Below are positions 48,258-57,747 of a stretch of DNA of 64,000 nucleotides, in pieces. Source of the DNA: Muribaculaceae bacterium (GTDB lineage: Bacteria; Bacteroidota; Bacteroidia; Bacteroidales; Muribaculaceae). The stretch is from NCBI GenBank assembly GCA_017557625.1, contig JAFYYG010000017.1, positions 1-64,000 on the forward strand. The letters are read 5' to 3'. The notes below the pieces were generated by a model. It saw only the letters and a list, made by a program, of their open reading frames with translations. It searched no databases and had not been told where the DNA came from. Numbering within the stretch: the stretch's first letter is position 1; each line of letters starts with the position of its first letter. The position numbers were made by a program, and so were the translations under genes.

Positions 48258-48289
48258 GTGTTAAGTGTAAAGTTTTAAGGGTCAAGTGG
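48255..48289 (+). repeat. TAAGTGT heptad array starting on the porD stop codon
   Basis: TAAGTGT twice, then AAAGTTT, TAAGGGT and CAAGTGG: five seven-base units in register, the first beginning with the TAA stop. A small GC palindrome-like stretch (GGCTGCGCCC) follows. Confidence 0.85.
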
Positions 48290-48331
48290 CTGCGCCCATA
48301 AAAGTGTTAAGCGCGAATTTACAATTGCCTA

Positions 48332-48363
48332 GTTTGCTTGTTAGCTCGTCAGCTTGTTAGCTT
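48332..48363 (+). repeat. GTTAGCTN octad array before recN
   Basis: Four 8-base units (GTTTGCTT, GTTAGCTC, GTCAGCTT, GTTAGCTT) end seven bases before the recN ATG. They are related to the octads at 21030 and 55523. Confidence 0.8.
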
Positions 48364-48370
48364 CTAAAAT

Positions 48371-50035
48371 ATGTTGAAACGATTATCTATATCCAACTAC
48401 GCTCTTATCGACCAGCTTGAGATAGACTTTGAGCAAGGGCTCACTATCATCACTGGCGAGACGGGAGCAGGAAAATCTATTATACTCGGGGCGTTGTCGC
48501 TAATTTTGGGCGAGCGTGCCGACTCCTCGTCGATTCGTGACAAGGAGCGCAAAACAGTGGTTGAGGCCACTTTCGACATCGAGGACTACACCCTCGAGTT
48601 TTTCTTTAGAGACAATGACCTTGACTATTATGACGGCGAACTGATTGTGCGCCGCGAGATAAACCCGAATGGGCGTTCGCGGGCGTTTGTCAACGATGGA
48701 GTGGTAGGGCTTGCTACACTCAAAGAGTTGATGACGCGCCTCGTTGATATCCATTCGCAGCATAGCAATATGCTGCTGGCGAGACCCGCATTCCAACTGT
48801 CGATACTTGACAATCTTGCTGGCCACGATGAGAGATTGAGCGAATATTCCGACCTCTATAACGAATATAAGACCACCGAACGCCAACTCCAGGAACTGCG
48901 TGACAACTACGACCGCAACCGCAGCGAGGAGGACTATCTGCGCTACCAACTCAACCAGTTGCGTGAGACCAACCTCCGTCACGATGAGGATGAGGAACTT
49001 GAGCAACAGCAACGCCGTCTCGCCAACGCCACAAGCCTTAAAGAGGACTTGTGGAAAGTGATAAACACCCTCAACAGTGAGGACAATTCACTGATTGACC
49101 AGTTGCAGGATGTGCGCAACACACTTGCCACAACCGAGGAGAACCTTGACGAAATTGCTGGCATGAGCGAACGGGTGAGCAACGCACTAATTGACCTCAA
49201 AGACATTGCACAAAGCGTCTGTGCCATTGAAGAAGGCCTAAACAGCGACCCTGCCGCTTTACAGCAGGTAGAGGAGCGACTTAACACTATTTATTCGCTT
49301 GAGCGAAAGCACAATGTCAAGACAGTCAATGAACTGTTAAAACTGCAAGAAGTCTATGAGCATCGCCTTGCCGCCATCGACTGCAGCGAGGAGCGCATTG
49401 CCAAAATACAGGAAATGCTCGAGAGCCAGCGCACAGCGGCACTGAAGTTGGCACAAGCTATCAGCGAAAACCGCAAAGCGGCGGCTGGGCAGTTTGTTGC
49501 ATCAATACTTCCGTTGGCGCAGAACTTAGGCATGAAGAACCTTCAGTTCAATATCGATTTCAAACCTGTGGAACTTAACGCAAATGGTTGCGACAGCGTG
49601 GAGTTCCTCTTCGCCTTCAACAAGAACCAGGTGCTAATGCCCGTCAAGGACACCGCATCGGGCGGTGAGATTTCGAGGCTTATGCTCTGCATCAAGTCGG
49701 TGATAGCGCGCTCTATGGACCTGCCCACCATCATCTTTGACGAGGTGGACACTGGCGTTTCGGGCGAGATAGCTCACAAGATTGGCGACATGATGGGCGA
49801 GATATCTAACAAGATTCAGGTCATCGCCATCACCCACCTGCCACAAGTGGCAGCACACAGTGACACTCACCTTAGGGTGTTCAAGACCGACACTGCCACG
49901 CAGACCGTCACCAGCGTGGAGCACCTCAACGACGAGGAGCACGTCACAGAGATAGCCCGCATGCTCAGCGGAAGCGAGCTCAACCAAGCCGCCATCAACA
50001 ATGCCCGAGCATTAATAAAATCTACTCACCTCTAA
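48371..50035 (+). CDS. recN: DNA repair protein RecN
   Basis: A 554-residue SMC-like ATPase that acts in double-strand break repair. The Walker A motif is ITGETGAGKSIILGAL (residues 28-43), followed by ERADSSSIRDKERKTVVEA and a long coiled-coil middle (residues about 150-380). The C-terminal head has KDTASGGEISRLMLCIK near 425 (signature), IIFDEVDTGVSGEIA near 455 (Walker B) and AITHLPQVAAHSDTHLRV near 485. The length is standard. It follows porD and precedes rlmB; a palindrome and heptads separate it from rlmB. Confidence 0.97.
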   Translation: MLKRLSISNYALIDQLEIDFEQGLTIITGETGAGKSIILGALSLILGERADSSSIRDKERKTVVEATFDIEDYTLEFFFRDNDLDYYDGELIVRREINPNGRSRAFVNDGVVGLATLKELMTRLVDIHSQHSNMLLARPAFQLSILDNLAGHDERLSEYSDLYNEYKTTERQLQELRDNYDRNRSEEDYLRYQLNQLRETNLRHDEDEELEQQQRRLANATSLKEDLWKVINTLNSEDNSLIDQLQDVRNTLATTEENLDEIAGMSERVSNALIDLKDIAQSVCAIEEGLNSDPAALQQVEERLNTIYSLERKHNVKTVNELLKLQEVYEHRLAAIDCSEERIAKIQEMLESQRTAALKLAQAISENRKAAAGQFVASILPLAQNLGMKNLQFNIDFKPVELNANGCDSVEFLFAFNKNQVLMPVKDTASGGEISRLMLCIKSVIARSMDLPTIIFDEVDTGVSGEIAHKIGDMMGEISNKIQVIAITHLPQVAAHSDTHLRVFKTDTATQTVTSVEHLNDEEHVTEIARMLSGSELNQAAINNARALIKSTHL

Positions 50036-50044
50036 GTTCCGTCT

Positions 50045-50104
50045 GTTGCGTTGTCAACGCAACTCAACACGTCGCTCACTAAAACTTAACACTTTACACT
50101 TAGA
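50045..50104 (+). repeat. Palindrome plus ACTTNNN heptad array between recN and rlmB
   Basis: A perfect 9+1+9 palindrome (50045-50063, arms GTTGCGTTG and CAACGCAAC), a 13-base spacer, then CACTAAA, ACTTAAC, ACTTTAC and ACTTAGA up to four bases before the ATG at 50109. The palindrome arms equal those at 9535-9553. Confidence 0.8.
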
Positions 50105-50108
50105 TAAA

Positions 50109-50855
50109 ATGGATCTAATTTTTGGACTTCACGCCATCATCGAGGCCATTGGGGCTGGTAAGACTATCGACAAACTCCTGCTCAAGAAAGACCTGAGTGG
50201 TGACCTCGCACGCGAGCTCATCAATCTCGCTCGCGAGCGAGACATCACCATTCAGCGAGTGCCAGTCGAGAAGCTCAACCGCCTCACCCGCAAGAACCAT
50301 CAGGGCGCTGTGGCGATGCTCGCCGCCGTGACTTATTACAAGGTGGAGCAAGTGCTGCCTGCCGTCTATGACGAGGGCATGAATCCATTTTTCGTGGTGC
50401 TCGACGGAGTGACCGACGTGCGCAACTTTGGTGCCATAGCCCGCACCTGCGACTGTGCAGGGGTGAGTGCTGTGGTGATTCCTGAGAAAGGCAGCGTCAC
50501 CGTCAATGGCGATGCTGTGAAAACCTCGGCAGGAGCCCTCAACTATTTGCCCGTGTGCCGTGAGCGCAGTCTGCAGGATGCCATCAAATACCTTCGCGAT
50601 AGCGGATGCCGCATCATAGGCACCAGCGACAAAAACTCGGTGAACTACACCCAAGAAGACTATACAGGCCCTGTGGCACTCGTTCTCGGTTCAGAAGGCA
50701 AAGGCATCTCGCATGAGGTGATGAAATTGTGCGACGCCTTTGTTAAAATCCCCGAATTTGGCAATATCAACTCCCTCAACGTCTCAGTCGCTGGCGGAAT
50801 AATGATGTATGAAGTAGTACGTCAACGCCTTGCCGATGGACAAGGAGTGGAGTAA
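50109..50855 (+). CDS. rlmB: 23S rRNA (guanosine2251-2'-O)-methyltransferase
   Basis: A 248-residue SpoU-family enzyme that methylates Gm2251 in the ribosomal P site. The N-terminal substrate domain (IFGLHAIIEAIGAGKTIDKLLLKKD) is followed by the SPOUT domain with motif 1 DGVTDVRNFGAIARTCDCAGV near 103, motif 2 ALVLGSEGKGIS near 197 and motif 3 NINSLNVSVAGGIMMYEVVRQR near 220. The start is the ATG at 50109; the frame extends upstream to 50046 only through repeat DNA. The length fits the family. Confidence 0.93.
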   Translation: MDLIFGLHAIIEAIGAGKTIDKLLLKKDLSGDLARELINLARERDITIQRVPVEKLNRLTRKNHQGAVAMLAAVTYYKVEQVLPAVYDEGMNPFFVVLDGVTDVRNFGAIARTCDCAGVSAVVIPEKGSVTVNGDAVKTSAGALNYLPVCRERSLQDAIKYLRDSGCRIIGTSDKNSVNYTQEDYTGPVALVLGSEGKGISHEVMKLCDAFVKIPEFGNINSLNVSVAGGIMMYEVVRQRLADGQGVE

Positions 50856-50868
50856 AAAATTTAAAACA

Positions 50869-50899
50869 TTGCAAAAATCAATTTTCTTCATTAATTTTG
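50869..50899 (+). promoter_or_regulatory. Promoter of the small lipoprotein gene
   Basis: TTG (50869-50871), 20 bases and TAATTTTG (50892-50899). The leader would be about 85 nt. Confidence 0.7.
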
Positions 50900-50989
50900 C
50901 AGTTACAAACTATTTGCTAAGTAATCATACAAAGAGACCGCCGATCCGCTTGAAAGGGTGTAGGCAATAATCAAAAACACAACTTAACT

Positions 50990-51433
50990 ATGAAAATTAA
51001 ATTCTTATCAATCCTAATGGCTGTTGCAATGGCCGTTTCCTTCACATCTTGCGACAATAAACAAAACGCAAGCAGTAGTGAAAGCGCAAGCGAGAAAAGT
51101 GAAAATATAGATGAACCAAAAGGTCCCACTGGCGATGTTGCAAAAGATGCCAAAATGATGGCAGAAGAAGCACTCAATTTAATGAAAAGTTTCAAGACAG
51201 GAGATGATTATAAAGAATTTGAGAAAAAAACAGAAGAACTTCAAAAAGAATATGAGGATTTCTACAAAGCCAAAGGTGAGGAAGAACTGAAAAAATTCCA
51301 AGAAGAATTAAAGAACGTAACAAGTACTCCAGAATTTAAAGAAAAATTAGAAGGGGCCTTAATAGAAATGAATAAGAATTTGCCAGAAGGAACCCATATG
51401 GGATTTACAGGTCCAGAAAGTATTCCTGAGTAG
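50990..51433 (+). CDS. Small lipoprotein, unknown function
   Basis: A 147-residue lipoprotein. The signal peptide ends in the lipobox SFTSC, so Cys21 should be lipidated. A Ser/Glu-rich linker (NASSSESASEKSENIDEP) is followed by a helical, highly charged domain (DDYKEFEKKTEELQKEYEDFYKAKGEEELKKFQEEL). I do not recognise a family. It has its own promoter and terminator and is A/T-rich compared with its neighbours. Confidence 0.75.
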   Translation: MKIKFLSILMAVAMAVSFTSCDNKQNASSSESASEKSENIDEPKGPTGDVAKDAKMMAEEALNLMKSFKTGDDYKEFEKKTEELQKEYEDFYKAKGEEELKKFQEELKNVTSTPEFKEKLEGALIEMNKNLPEGTHMGFTGPESIPE

Positions 51434-51452
51434 CTTTTTCTCAATGAATAAA

Positions 51453-51484
51453 CAGCCGCCATCGTGAGTTCACAATGGCGGCTG
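51453..51484. terminator. Hairpin between the lipoprotein and M13 peptidase genes
   Basis: CAGCCGCCAT and ATGGCGGCTG pair perfectly around a 12-base loop in the convergent gap. The U-tracts are weak. Confidence 0.7.
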
Positions 51485-51530
51485 ATTCTTATTTGTGATA
51501 ATTAGTGAAATTCGTGGTTCTAAGCGCATG

Positions 51531-53555
51531 TTACCAAATACTAACTCGGTCGGCTGGGTCGCGCCACATCTTCTCACCTGGCTTGATGTCGAAGGCGTTG
51601 AAGAAGTAGTCGAGGTTGCGGATGGCCACGTTCACGCGGTTGATGCCCAATGAGTGTGGGTCAACCTTTGTACGGCGCAGGATTTCCTCTTTGGTGATGT
51701 TGGCTGCCCACACGTTAGCGTAGCTCAGGAAGAAACGCTGGTCAGGCGTGAAACCGTCAATCAGTTCCTCGCCAGCACCTTGCTCCGTCTTCTTAAAGGC
51801 GCTGTAAGCCACACGCAAACCACCATGGTCGGCAATGTTCTCACCCATAGTGAAGGTGCCGTTGGCGTGCACGTCGTCGGCAACAATCTCGGCGCTGTAT
51901 TGAGCTCCTAATTTGTCGGCGAGTTCCTGGAACTTGGCGGCGTCCTCTTCGGTCCACCAGTCAATCATATTACCATTGTGGTCGAAGTTGCGGCCCTGAT
52001 CGTCGAAACCGTGAGTCATCTCATGACCAATCACCACGCCAATAGCGCCATAGTTGCTTGCGTCATCAGCATCGGGGTCGAAGTAAGGTTTCTGAAGGAT
52101 ACCAGCAGGGAAGCAGATTTCGTTAGTCGATGGGTCATAGTAGGCGTTCACGGTCTGTGGAGTCATCTGCCATTTAGCCTTGTCAACAGGCTTGTCAAGC
52201 TGCGAAAGTTGATAATCGGCCTCAAAACGGCGAGCGTTGCTCACGTTCTCCCAATAGTAGGCGTCGCGGTCGATGTTGATGCCGCTATAGTCGCGCCAAG
52301 TGTCAGGATATCCTATCTTCACTGTGAAGCTGTTGAGCTTAACTAGGGCATTCACCTTAGTCTTTGGACTCATCCAGGTAAGGCCTGAAATATGCTCGCC
52401 AAGAGCGATTTTCAGGTTGTTCACCAGCTTCATCATTTTCTTCTTTGACTCCTCGGGGAAGTACTTGTTCACATACAGCTCACCCACTGCCTCACCCAGT
52501 AAGTAGTTAGGCACGTTGAGGGCGCGTTTCCAGCGAGGCTGCATCACCGTCTTGCCACTCATGGCACGGCTGTACATATCGAAGTTTGCCTGCTCATAGT
52601 CGTCGGAAAGAAAGTTTGATGCCGCATCAAGATACTTAAATGCCAAGTAGTCTCTGATTTCTTTGTCTTTGAGAGTTTTCAGCATCTCGTTGAACTTCGC
52701 CATCGAGTTGAGGTGCATCACGCACACCTTGTCAACCTTGATATTGCCGGGCATAAGCAAGTTGAAATATGCGTTCCAGTCAAAGTTTGGATATTCAGCC
52801 TTGAGTTGGTCAATGGTGCGTATGTTGTACTGCTTGCTGTAGTCACGGCTCTCCTCGCGGGTCATGGCAACCTTTGCAAACTCAGTCTCAAGCGCGAGGA
52901 TACTCTTGGCAGTCTTCTTGGCATCTTTAGCTTTGCGTCCCGAGAGAGTAAATAGCTTCTCGATATAAGTCAAATAGGCGTTGCGCACATTCATTGTATT
53001 CTCGTCGTTCTCGAGGTAGTAGTCGCGGTCGCCCATGCCCAATCCAGGGGCGGTGATGTACATCAGGTTTTGGTCGCTGTTCTTCAAATCGGCCATAACA
53101 CCAGCATCGAAGAATGGCGAAGCGATGCCACGGTGCATGTCGGCAAGCATAGCCACGAGGTCGGTGCGAGGCATCTGATATATTTGCGCCAGCATCATCT
53201 CTACTGGTTTGTTGCCCTGCTGGTTGCGCAGGGTACTATCCATGCCTTGCAGATAGAGGTCACTCACCTTCTGCGCTAAGCTGCCTTTGGGGTTGTTGGT
53301 ACCCAAGTTCATAATCAAGTCCTTAAGCTGCTCACGGTTGTTCTCGCCGAGTTGGTCGAAGGTACCGAAGCGCGCATACTGCGGGTCGAGAGGATTGGCC
53401 TTCATCCATCCGCCACAAGCGTACTGATAGAAATTCTCTCCAGGCTTAGTGCTCAGGTCAAGGTTGCTGCGGTCAACACCCTTGTTCAGATTCCCAGCAC
53501 TCATCGTCATTGCTGTCATAGCAAGTGAAAAGATTAATAGTTTCTTGATGTTCAT
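51531..53555 (-). CDS. M13 family zinc metallopeptidase (PepO/neprilysin-like)
   Basis: A 674-residue exported peptidase from the ATG at 53555. The signal peptide (LLIFSLAMTAMTMSAG) is followed by the M13 N-terminal domain (STKPGENFYQYACGGWMKANPL) and the catalytic domain with zinc motif VIGHEMTHGFDDQGRNFD near residue 510, the third ligand and catalytic residues in GENIADHGGLRVAY near 570, and the family C-terminus KMWRDPADRVSIW (typically CxVW). It cleaves oligopeptides, probably in the periplasm. The longer frame to 53636 has no support; a perfect promoter lies at 53625-53595. Confidence 0.93.
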   Translation of the reverse strand: MNIKKLLIFSLAMTAMTMSAGNLNKGVDRSNLDLSTKPGENFYQYACGGWMKANPLDPQYARFGTFDQLGENNREQLKDLIMNLGTNNPKGSLAQKVSDLYLQGMDSTLRNQQGNKPVEMMLAQIYQMPRTDLVAMLADMHRGIASPFFDAGVMADLKNSDQNLMYITAPGLGMGDRDYYLENDENTMNVRNAYLTYIEKLFTLSGRKAKDAKKTAKSILALETEFAKVAMTREESRDYSKQYNIRTIDQLKAEYPNFDWNAYFNLLMPGNIKVDKVCVMHLNSMAKFNEMLKTLKDKEIRDYLAFKYLDAASNFLSDDYEQANFDMYSRAMSGKTVMQPRWKRALNVPNYLLGEAVGELYVNKYFPEESKKKMMKLVNNLKIALGEHISGLTWMSPKTKVNALVKLNSFTVKIGYPDTWRDYSGINIDRDAYYWENVSNARRFEADYQLSQLDKPVDKAKWQMTPQTVNAYYDPSTNEICFPAGILQKPYFDPDADDASNYGAIGVVIGHEMTHGFDDQGRNFDHNGNMIDWWTEEDAAKFQELADKLGAQYSAEIVADDVHANGTFTMGENIADHGGLRVAYSAFKKTEQGAGEELIDGFTPDQRFFLSYANVWAANITKEEILRRTKVDPHSLGINRVNVAIRNLDYFFNAFDIKPGEKMWRDPADRVSIW

Positions 53556-53594
53556 AGTTAATGTTATTAATAATGTGTATTTGTTTCTATCGTG

Positions 53595-53625
53595 CAAAGA
53601 TAATGCAAGACGAGGGAAATACAAA
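53595..53625 (-). promoter_or_regulatory. Promoter of the M13 peptidase gene
   Basis: On the minus strand TTTG (53625-53622), 19 bases and TATCTTTG (53602-53595). Confidence 0.85.
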
Positions 53626-53719
53626 ATCAAAGACAAAGTTTTTGATTCAACTCAAAGATAACGCAAAAAAAGCGACACGGTTCTGTCGCTTTATTTATGA
53701 AATATTCGCACTCAAAAAA

Positions 53720-54247
53720 TTATCTCGGCACTATCTGCTCAAAGGAATTGTCGTCGTAAAAAATCATTATGTTAACAATGCGGCGACCGTGGGAAGAAGG
53801 GGCAGGGGATGAACCGTTGCTTCGCGCGATGCTCTGGAGGGCATTAGAGAGCGCCATAGCACCGCCGTTATGACCCGTATTATCATCATCGAAACTGATG
53901 GTTGACGGTTGACGAGAGGAACCAACAGAGATATTCTGGGCAGAATCAACCCCCATGAATAAATTTCCACTTTGTGGAGTTTTGGACAAATAATTCGTTG
54001 CGCCATTTCCTGACGAACTAGCGGCTCCAGAAACGAACATTTCGCCGTCGCCGAACATAAGCCACAAAATATTCAACGCAGGATAAGCTGCGTGAATCTT
54101 CGATATCACCTCATCGCTCACTTTTTTGTTGCGCCCGTTGAGCAACTGAGAGAGTGTAGGACGAGGAATCACACATGTGTCAGCGAACTGTGAGTTAGAG
54201 ATGCCATTTTGCTCTAAGAACAATTTTAAGCGCGAAATTATGTCCAT
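53720..54247 (-). CDS. XRE-type helix-turn-helix transcriptional regulator
   Basis: A 175-residue protein from the ATG at 54247. Residues 1-65 form an HTH_3 domain (RLKLFLEQNGISNSQFADTCVIPRPTLSQLLNGRNKKVSDEVISKI) followed by the common NILWLMFGDGEMF segment. The rest is a Ser/Gly/Asn-rich linker and a short end (RRIVNIMIFYDDNSFEQIVPR). The target is unknown. It has its own perfect promoter and faces a large gene-poor gap. Confidence 0.88.
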   Translation of the reverse strand: MDIISRLKLFLEQNGISNSQFADTCVIPRPTLSQLLNGRNKKVSDEVISKIHAAYPALNILWLMFGDGEMFVSGAASSSGNGATNYLSKTPQSGNLFMGVDSAQNISVGSSRQPSTISFDDDNTGHNGGAMALSNALQSIARSNGSSPAPSSHGRRIVNIMIFYDDNSFEQIVPR

Positions 54248-54279
54248 TTTGCTATTAACAATTATAAATTTTTCGTTTG

Positions 54280-54311
54280 CAAATTTACAGCGACCTATTG
54301 AAAAATCCAAA
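54280..54311 (-). promoter_or_regulatory. Promoter of the XRE regulator gene
   Basis: On the minus strand TTTG (54311-54308), 20 bases and TAAATTTG (54287-54280). Confidence 0.85.
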
Positions 54312-55452
54312 TTTTTAAACATAAATCTTCAAATTTGCATTTTTTATTTCTAAAAAAGGTATTCAAAAACCCAACTCAATGGCATTGTGGAAATCATTAA
54401 ATAAACACTTCATATATAAACACACTATATTCACTATATCAACGTATTATAGTGGCATTTTGCGACAAAAAACAGACTTGTTGGCAAAAAGAGCTGATTT
54501 TCATAAACAAGCACTATGCTTAATGATGGTTATTTTTCTGATTTACACATGATTATGCAATTTGTAAAATTTCGTTAATCGCTATTTTATTTCAGTTTGC
54601 AAATTTCAATAATGCAAATTCACGAATCCACACGCCACAACAGAGATAAAATTAAGGTTTCGGATTGCCGAATTTCCAGTTTTGTTTCGCAAAACAACAG
54701 CCCTGCCCTTTGATTAACTTCAGTAAACCGCCGATGGTAAAGTTACCATTCCGATGAAAATCCATAATTTTTGGCGATAAACAGCAAGGAGCCCCTACAT
54801 GAGTCCAAATTTTCAATTCTCACACACTTAAAATCCATATTTCAAACCCACTCAAACTATCGCAAATATCCTATTTTCAGCGAGTTTGCAACAGCAAATA
54901 AAGTCATGTTACATGCCTACAAAATCGAGCCCAAAAAGTGCAGAAAACCTCCTTTTACGGCTCTTTTAGCTCCAAAAAATGTCCTTACCATTACAAATTA
55001 TAACCATTAGTAGTGTCACATGAGCGTTTTTTGGTGCTTTTGGGGGCTAAAGCATTATGTTCACCCACCAAATTTCCTCTTTTTGGAATATACAAAGATG
55101 CCATTATTATATTTCATAGCATGCCCAACTTACATCATCTGCTCTAGAAGCATACACCGCCCTATCCTACCCTACTATTTTCCCCCACCCATAATTAGGT
55201 ACGGTGAATCACACGCAATTCTCACAGAGTTATTTTTTACAAGAAAACCAGAAAAAAACGACTTTTGGACAACACACAATTTGCGAGTTCCTCCAAAAAA
55301 GCAATCACGAATTTACAACATTTCAGACGAACCCCTAAAAAAATGATAAAACTAATTCATACTTTTTTTCATTCTGCAACTTAATATTTGTATGTCAACA
55401 AAGACACATATCAAGGCAATATAAGGTAATGTAACTTTTCATCAATTTTAGA
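54312..55452. other. Gene-poor A/T-rich region of about 1.1 kb
   Basis: No convincing gene, RNA or repeat is visible. The plus strand is rich in A and C and poor in G (for example 55151-55190). Two plus-strand frames (54771-55010 and 55020-55346) are open, but their composition is not protein-like and no start signal supports them. The only local symmetric sites are ATGGTAA/TTACCAT (54734-54749) and TTCGG/CCGAA (about 54659-54672). Confidence 0.6.
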
Positions 55453-55482
55453 TTGTGGTTTTGAAGAAAAGTATTAAATTTG
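55453..55482 (+). promoter_or_regulatory. Promoter of the M49 peptidase gene
   Basis: TTG (55453-55455), 19 bases and TAAATTTG (55475-55482). The leader of about 100 nt includes an octad array. Confidence 0.65.
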
Positions 55483-55522
55483 CACTTTCAATGGCGGGTT
55501 TAGTGTGACAAGTGCTATTGCC

Positions 55523-55562
55523 TTGTCAGCATGTTAGCTCGTCAGCTCGCTAGCTAATAAAC
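55523..55562 (+). repeat. NNGTCAGC octad array in the leader of the M49 gene
   Basis: Five 8-base units (TTGTCAGC, ATGTTAGC, TCGTCAGC, TCGCTAGC, TAATAAAC), related to those at 21030 and 48332. Confidence 0.8.
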
Positions 55563-55589
55563 TAAATACAAATTTTTATAAACCATTTT

Positions 55590-57647
55590 ATGAAGAAAAC
55601 ATTAATTGCCGCTGCTGTTGTGGCACTGGCATCAACAAGCATTGCTATGGCACAAAACAGCAATTTCAACTACAATGTGGACCGCTTTGCCGACATCGAG
55701 GTGTTGCGCTATCAGGTCCCTGGTTTTGACGATTTGACCCTTCAACAGAAGAAGTATGTCTATTACCTCACCGAGGCAGCCCAGCAGGGCCGTGACATCC
55801 TCTTTGACCAGAACGGCAAGTACAATCTGGTGATTCGCCAAGTACTCGAGGCGATGTACACCAACTACAAAGGCGACCGCTCGAGCGCCGATTTCAAGGG
55901 CCTTGAGAAGTACCTGAAGCAGGTGTGGTTCGGTAATGGCATCCATCACCACTATTCTCAGGACAAGTTCGTGCCTGAGTTCTCACAGGAGTTTTTCAAC
56001 GCCGAGTACAAGAAGTTGCCGCTTGAGGCACTGCCCATCCAGTCGTGCGACAAGTGCTCTAAGGAGAAGAAATGCGACAAGGCCGATGAGCTGCTCGCAA
56101 CCCTCGACAAGGTGATTTTTGACCCCACCTACATGGCCAAGCGTGTGAACCAAGCCGATGGTGAGGACCTGATTGTCACCAGTGCCAACAACCTCTATGA
56201 GGGCGTCACCCAGCAAGAGGTGGAGGACTTCTACAACGCTATGAAAGACCCCAACGACGAGACTCCCATCTCTTATGGCCTCAACTGCAAGGTGGTTAAA
56301 GAAGACGGCAAGGTGGTTGAGAAACAGTACAAGATTGGCGGACTTTATAGCAAGGCTATCGTCAATATCGTTTACTGGCTCCAGAAGGCCGCCAGCGTTG
56401 CCGAGAACAGTGCGCAGAAGGCCTATATCGCCAAACTCATCGAGTACTACACCACCGGCGACCTCAAGGCGTTTGACGACTACAGCATCATGTGGGCCGA
56501 GGAGACAAACGGCACTGTGGATTTCATCAACGGATTTATCGAGAGCTACGGTGACCCTCTGGGCATGACCGCCAACTGGGAAAGCATCGTAAACTTCAAG
56601 AACAAAGATGCGTCGATTCGTTCTAACCTCATCAGTGGCAACGCTCAATGGTTTGAGGACAACTCGCCCGTTGACAACCGTTTCAAGAAACAGAACGTGA
56701 AAGGCGTGAGTGCCAAGGTTATCACCGCCGCCATCCTTGCCGGCGACAGCTATCCCTCAACTCCTATCGGCATCAACCTGCCAAACAGCAACTGGATTCG
56801 CGCTGCTCATGGCTCGAAGTCGGTATCTCTGGAAAACATCACCGATGCCTACGACGAGGTGGCAAGCGGAACAGGATTCAACGAGGAGTTTGCCTACAGC
56901 GACACCGAGGTGCAACTAATGAAGAAGTATCTCACTCTCGCCGACAAGCTGCACACCGACCTCCACGAGTGCCTCGGCCACGCCAGCGGCCAACTGCTGC
57001 CAGGTGTTGACCCCGACGCTTTGAAGGCTTACGGCTCAACCCTTGAGGAGGCTCGCGCTGACCTATTCGCGCTTTACTATCTTGCCGACCCCAAACTCAT
57101 TGAGCTTGGCATCTTCAAAGATGCCGACACCTATAAGGCAGAGTACTACAAGTACATTATGAACGGCCTTATGACCCAGCTCACCCGCATCGAGCCGGGC
57201 AAGGACATCGAGGAGGCTCACATGCGTAACCGCAAGCTCATCAGCGAGTGGTGCTACCAAAAAGGCAAAAAGGCCAAGGTGATTGAATACGTGAAGGACA
57301 AGAAAACTGGCAAGACTTACATCAAAGTCAATGACTATCAGAAACTGCGCGGACTCTTCGCCGAACTCCTTGCTGAGATTCAGCGCATCAAGAGCGAAGG
57401 CGACTTTGAGGCTGGACGCAAACTAGTGGAGACTTACGGTGTAAAGGTTGACCCAAAAATCCATGCCGAGGTGCTCAAGCGCTATGAGTCGCTGAACATC
57501 GCTCCTTACAAGGGCTTTGTGAACCCAGTTTATCATGTGGTTAAGGATGCCAGTGGTGACATCAAGGACATCACCATCAGCTACGACGAGAACTACATCG
57601 ACCAGATGCTCCGCTACGGCCGCGACTACTCGCCACTGACGAAGTAG
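55590..57647 (+). CDS. Dipeptidyl peptidase III-like metallopeptidase (family M49), exported
   Basis: A 685-residue peptidase. The signal peptide (LIAAAVVALASTSIAMAQ) is followed by an M49 body. The zinc motif is H459-ECLG-H464 (TDLHECLGHASGQLLPG), the HExxGH form of this family, with the second motif EEARAD near residue 487 (EExRAE/D). DPP III enzymes remove dipeptides from the N-terminus of short peptides; human DPP III is cytosolic, while this copy should be periplasmic. A Cys-rich spot (SCDKCSKEKKCDKA) near 152 is unusual. A strong terminator follows. Confidence 0.9.
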   Translation: MKKTLIAAAVVALASTSIAMAQNSNFNYNVDRFADIEVLRYQVPGFDDLTLQQKKYVYYLTEAAQQGRDILFDQNGKYNLVIRQVLEAMYTNYKGDRSSADFKGLEKYLKQVWFGNGIHHHYSQDKFVPEFSQEFFNAEYKKLPLEALPIQSCDKCSKEKKCDKADELLATLDKVIFDPTYMAKRVNQADGEDLIVTSANNLYEGVTQQEVEDFYNAMKDPNDETPISYGLNCKVVKEDGKVVEKQYKIGGLYSKAIVNIVYWLQKAASVAENSAQKAYIAKLIEYYTTGDLKAFDDYSIMWAEETNGTVDFINGFIESYGDPLGMTANWESIVNFKNKDASIRSNLISGNAQWFEDNSPVDNRFKKQNVKGVSAKVITAAILAGDSYPSTPIGINLPNSNWIRAAHGSKSVSLENITDAYDEVASGTGFNEEFAYSDTEVQLMKKYLTLADKLHTDLHECLGHASGQLLPGVDPDALKAYGSTLEEARADLFALYYLADPKLIELGIFKDADTYKAEYYKYIMNGLMTQLTRIEPGKDIEEAHMRNRKLISEWCYQKGKKAKVIEYVKDKKTGKTYIKVNDYQKLRGLFAELLAEIQRIKSEGDFEAGRKLVETYGVKVDPKIHAEVLKRYESLNIAPYKGFVNPVYHVVKDASGDIKDITISYDENYIDQMLRYGRDYSPLTK

Positions 57648-57692
57648 CGCTTCGCGCGTGGAAAGTGAAAAGTGGAAAGTGGAACGGAAGAG
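57647..57692 (+). repeat. Mini-palindrome plus GTGGAAA heptads after the M49 gene
   Basis: GCGCTTCGCGC (57647-57657) begins on the last base of the stop codon. It is followed by GTGGAAA, GTGAAAA, GTGGAAA and GTGGAAC in register, which lead into the terminator stem. Confidence 0.8.
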
Positions 57693-57735
57693 TGCTGCGC
57701 TTGATGATTGCTCACTGTGCGCAGCACTCTTTTTT
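57689..57735 (+). terminator. Terminator after the M49 gene
   Basis: AGAGTGCTGCGC and GCGCAGCACTCT pair around an 18-base loop, followed by TTTTT. The next gene starts only 13 bases later. Confidence 0.9.
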
Positions 57736-57747
57736 AATAATATTTTT

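Noticed and set aside
54771-55346. Two open frames on plus (79 and 108 codons) in the gene-poor gap
   Set aside because: Composition is not protein-like (many Pro, His, Cys and Phe in low-complexity runs), no promoter box or plausible start region precedes them, and I recognise no motif.
57658-57747. Longer N-terminus of the HEAT/AlkD-like protein
   Set aside because: The extra codons are made of the GTGGAAA repeat and the M49 terminator hairpin.
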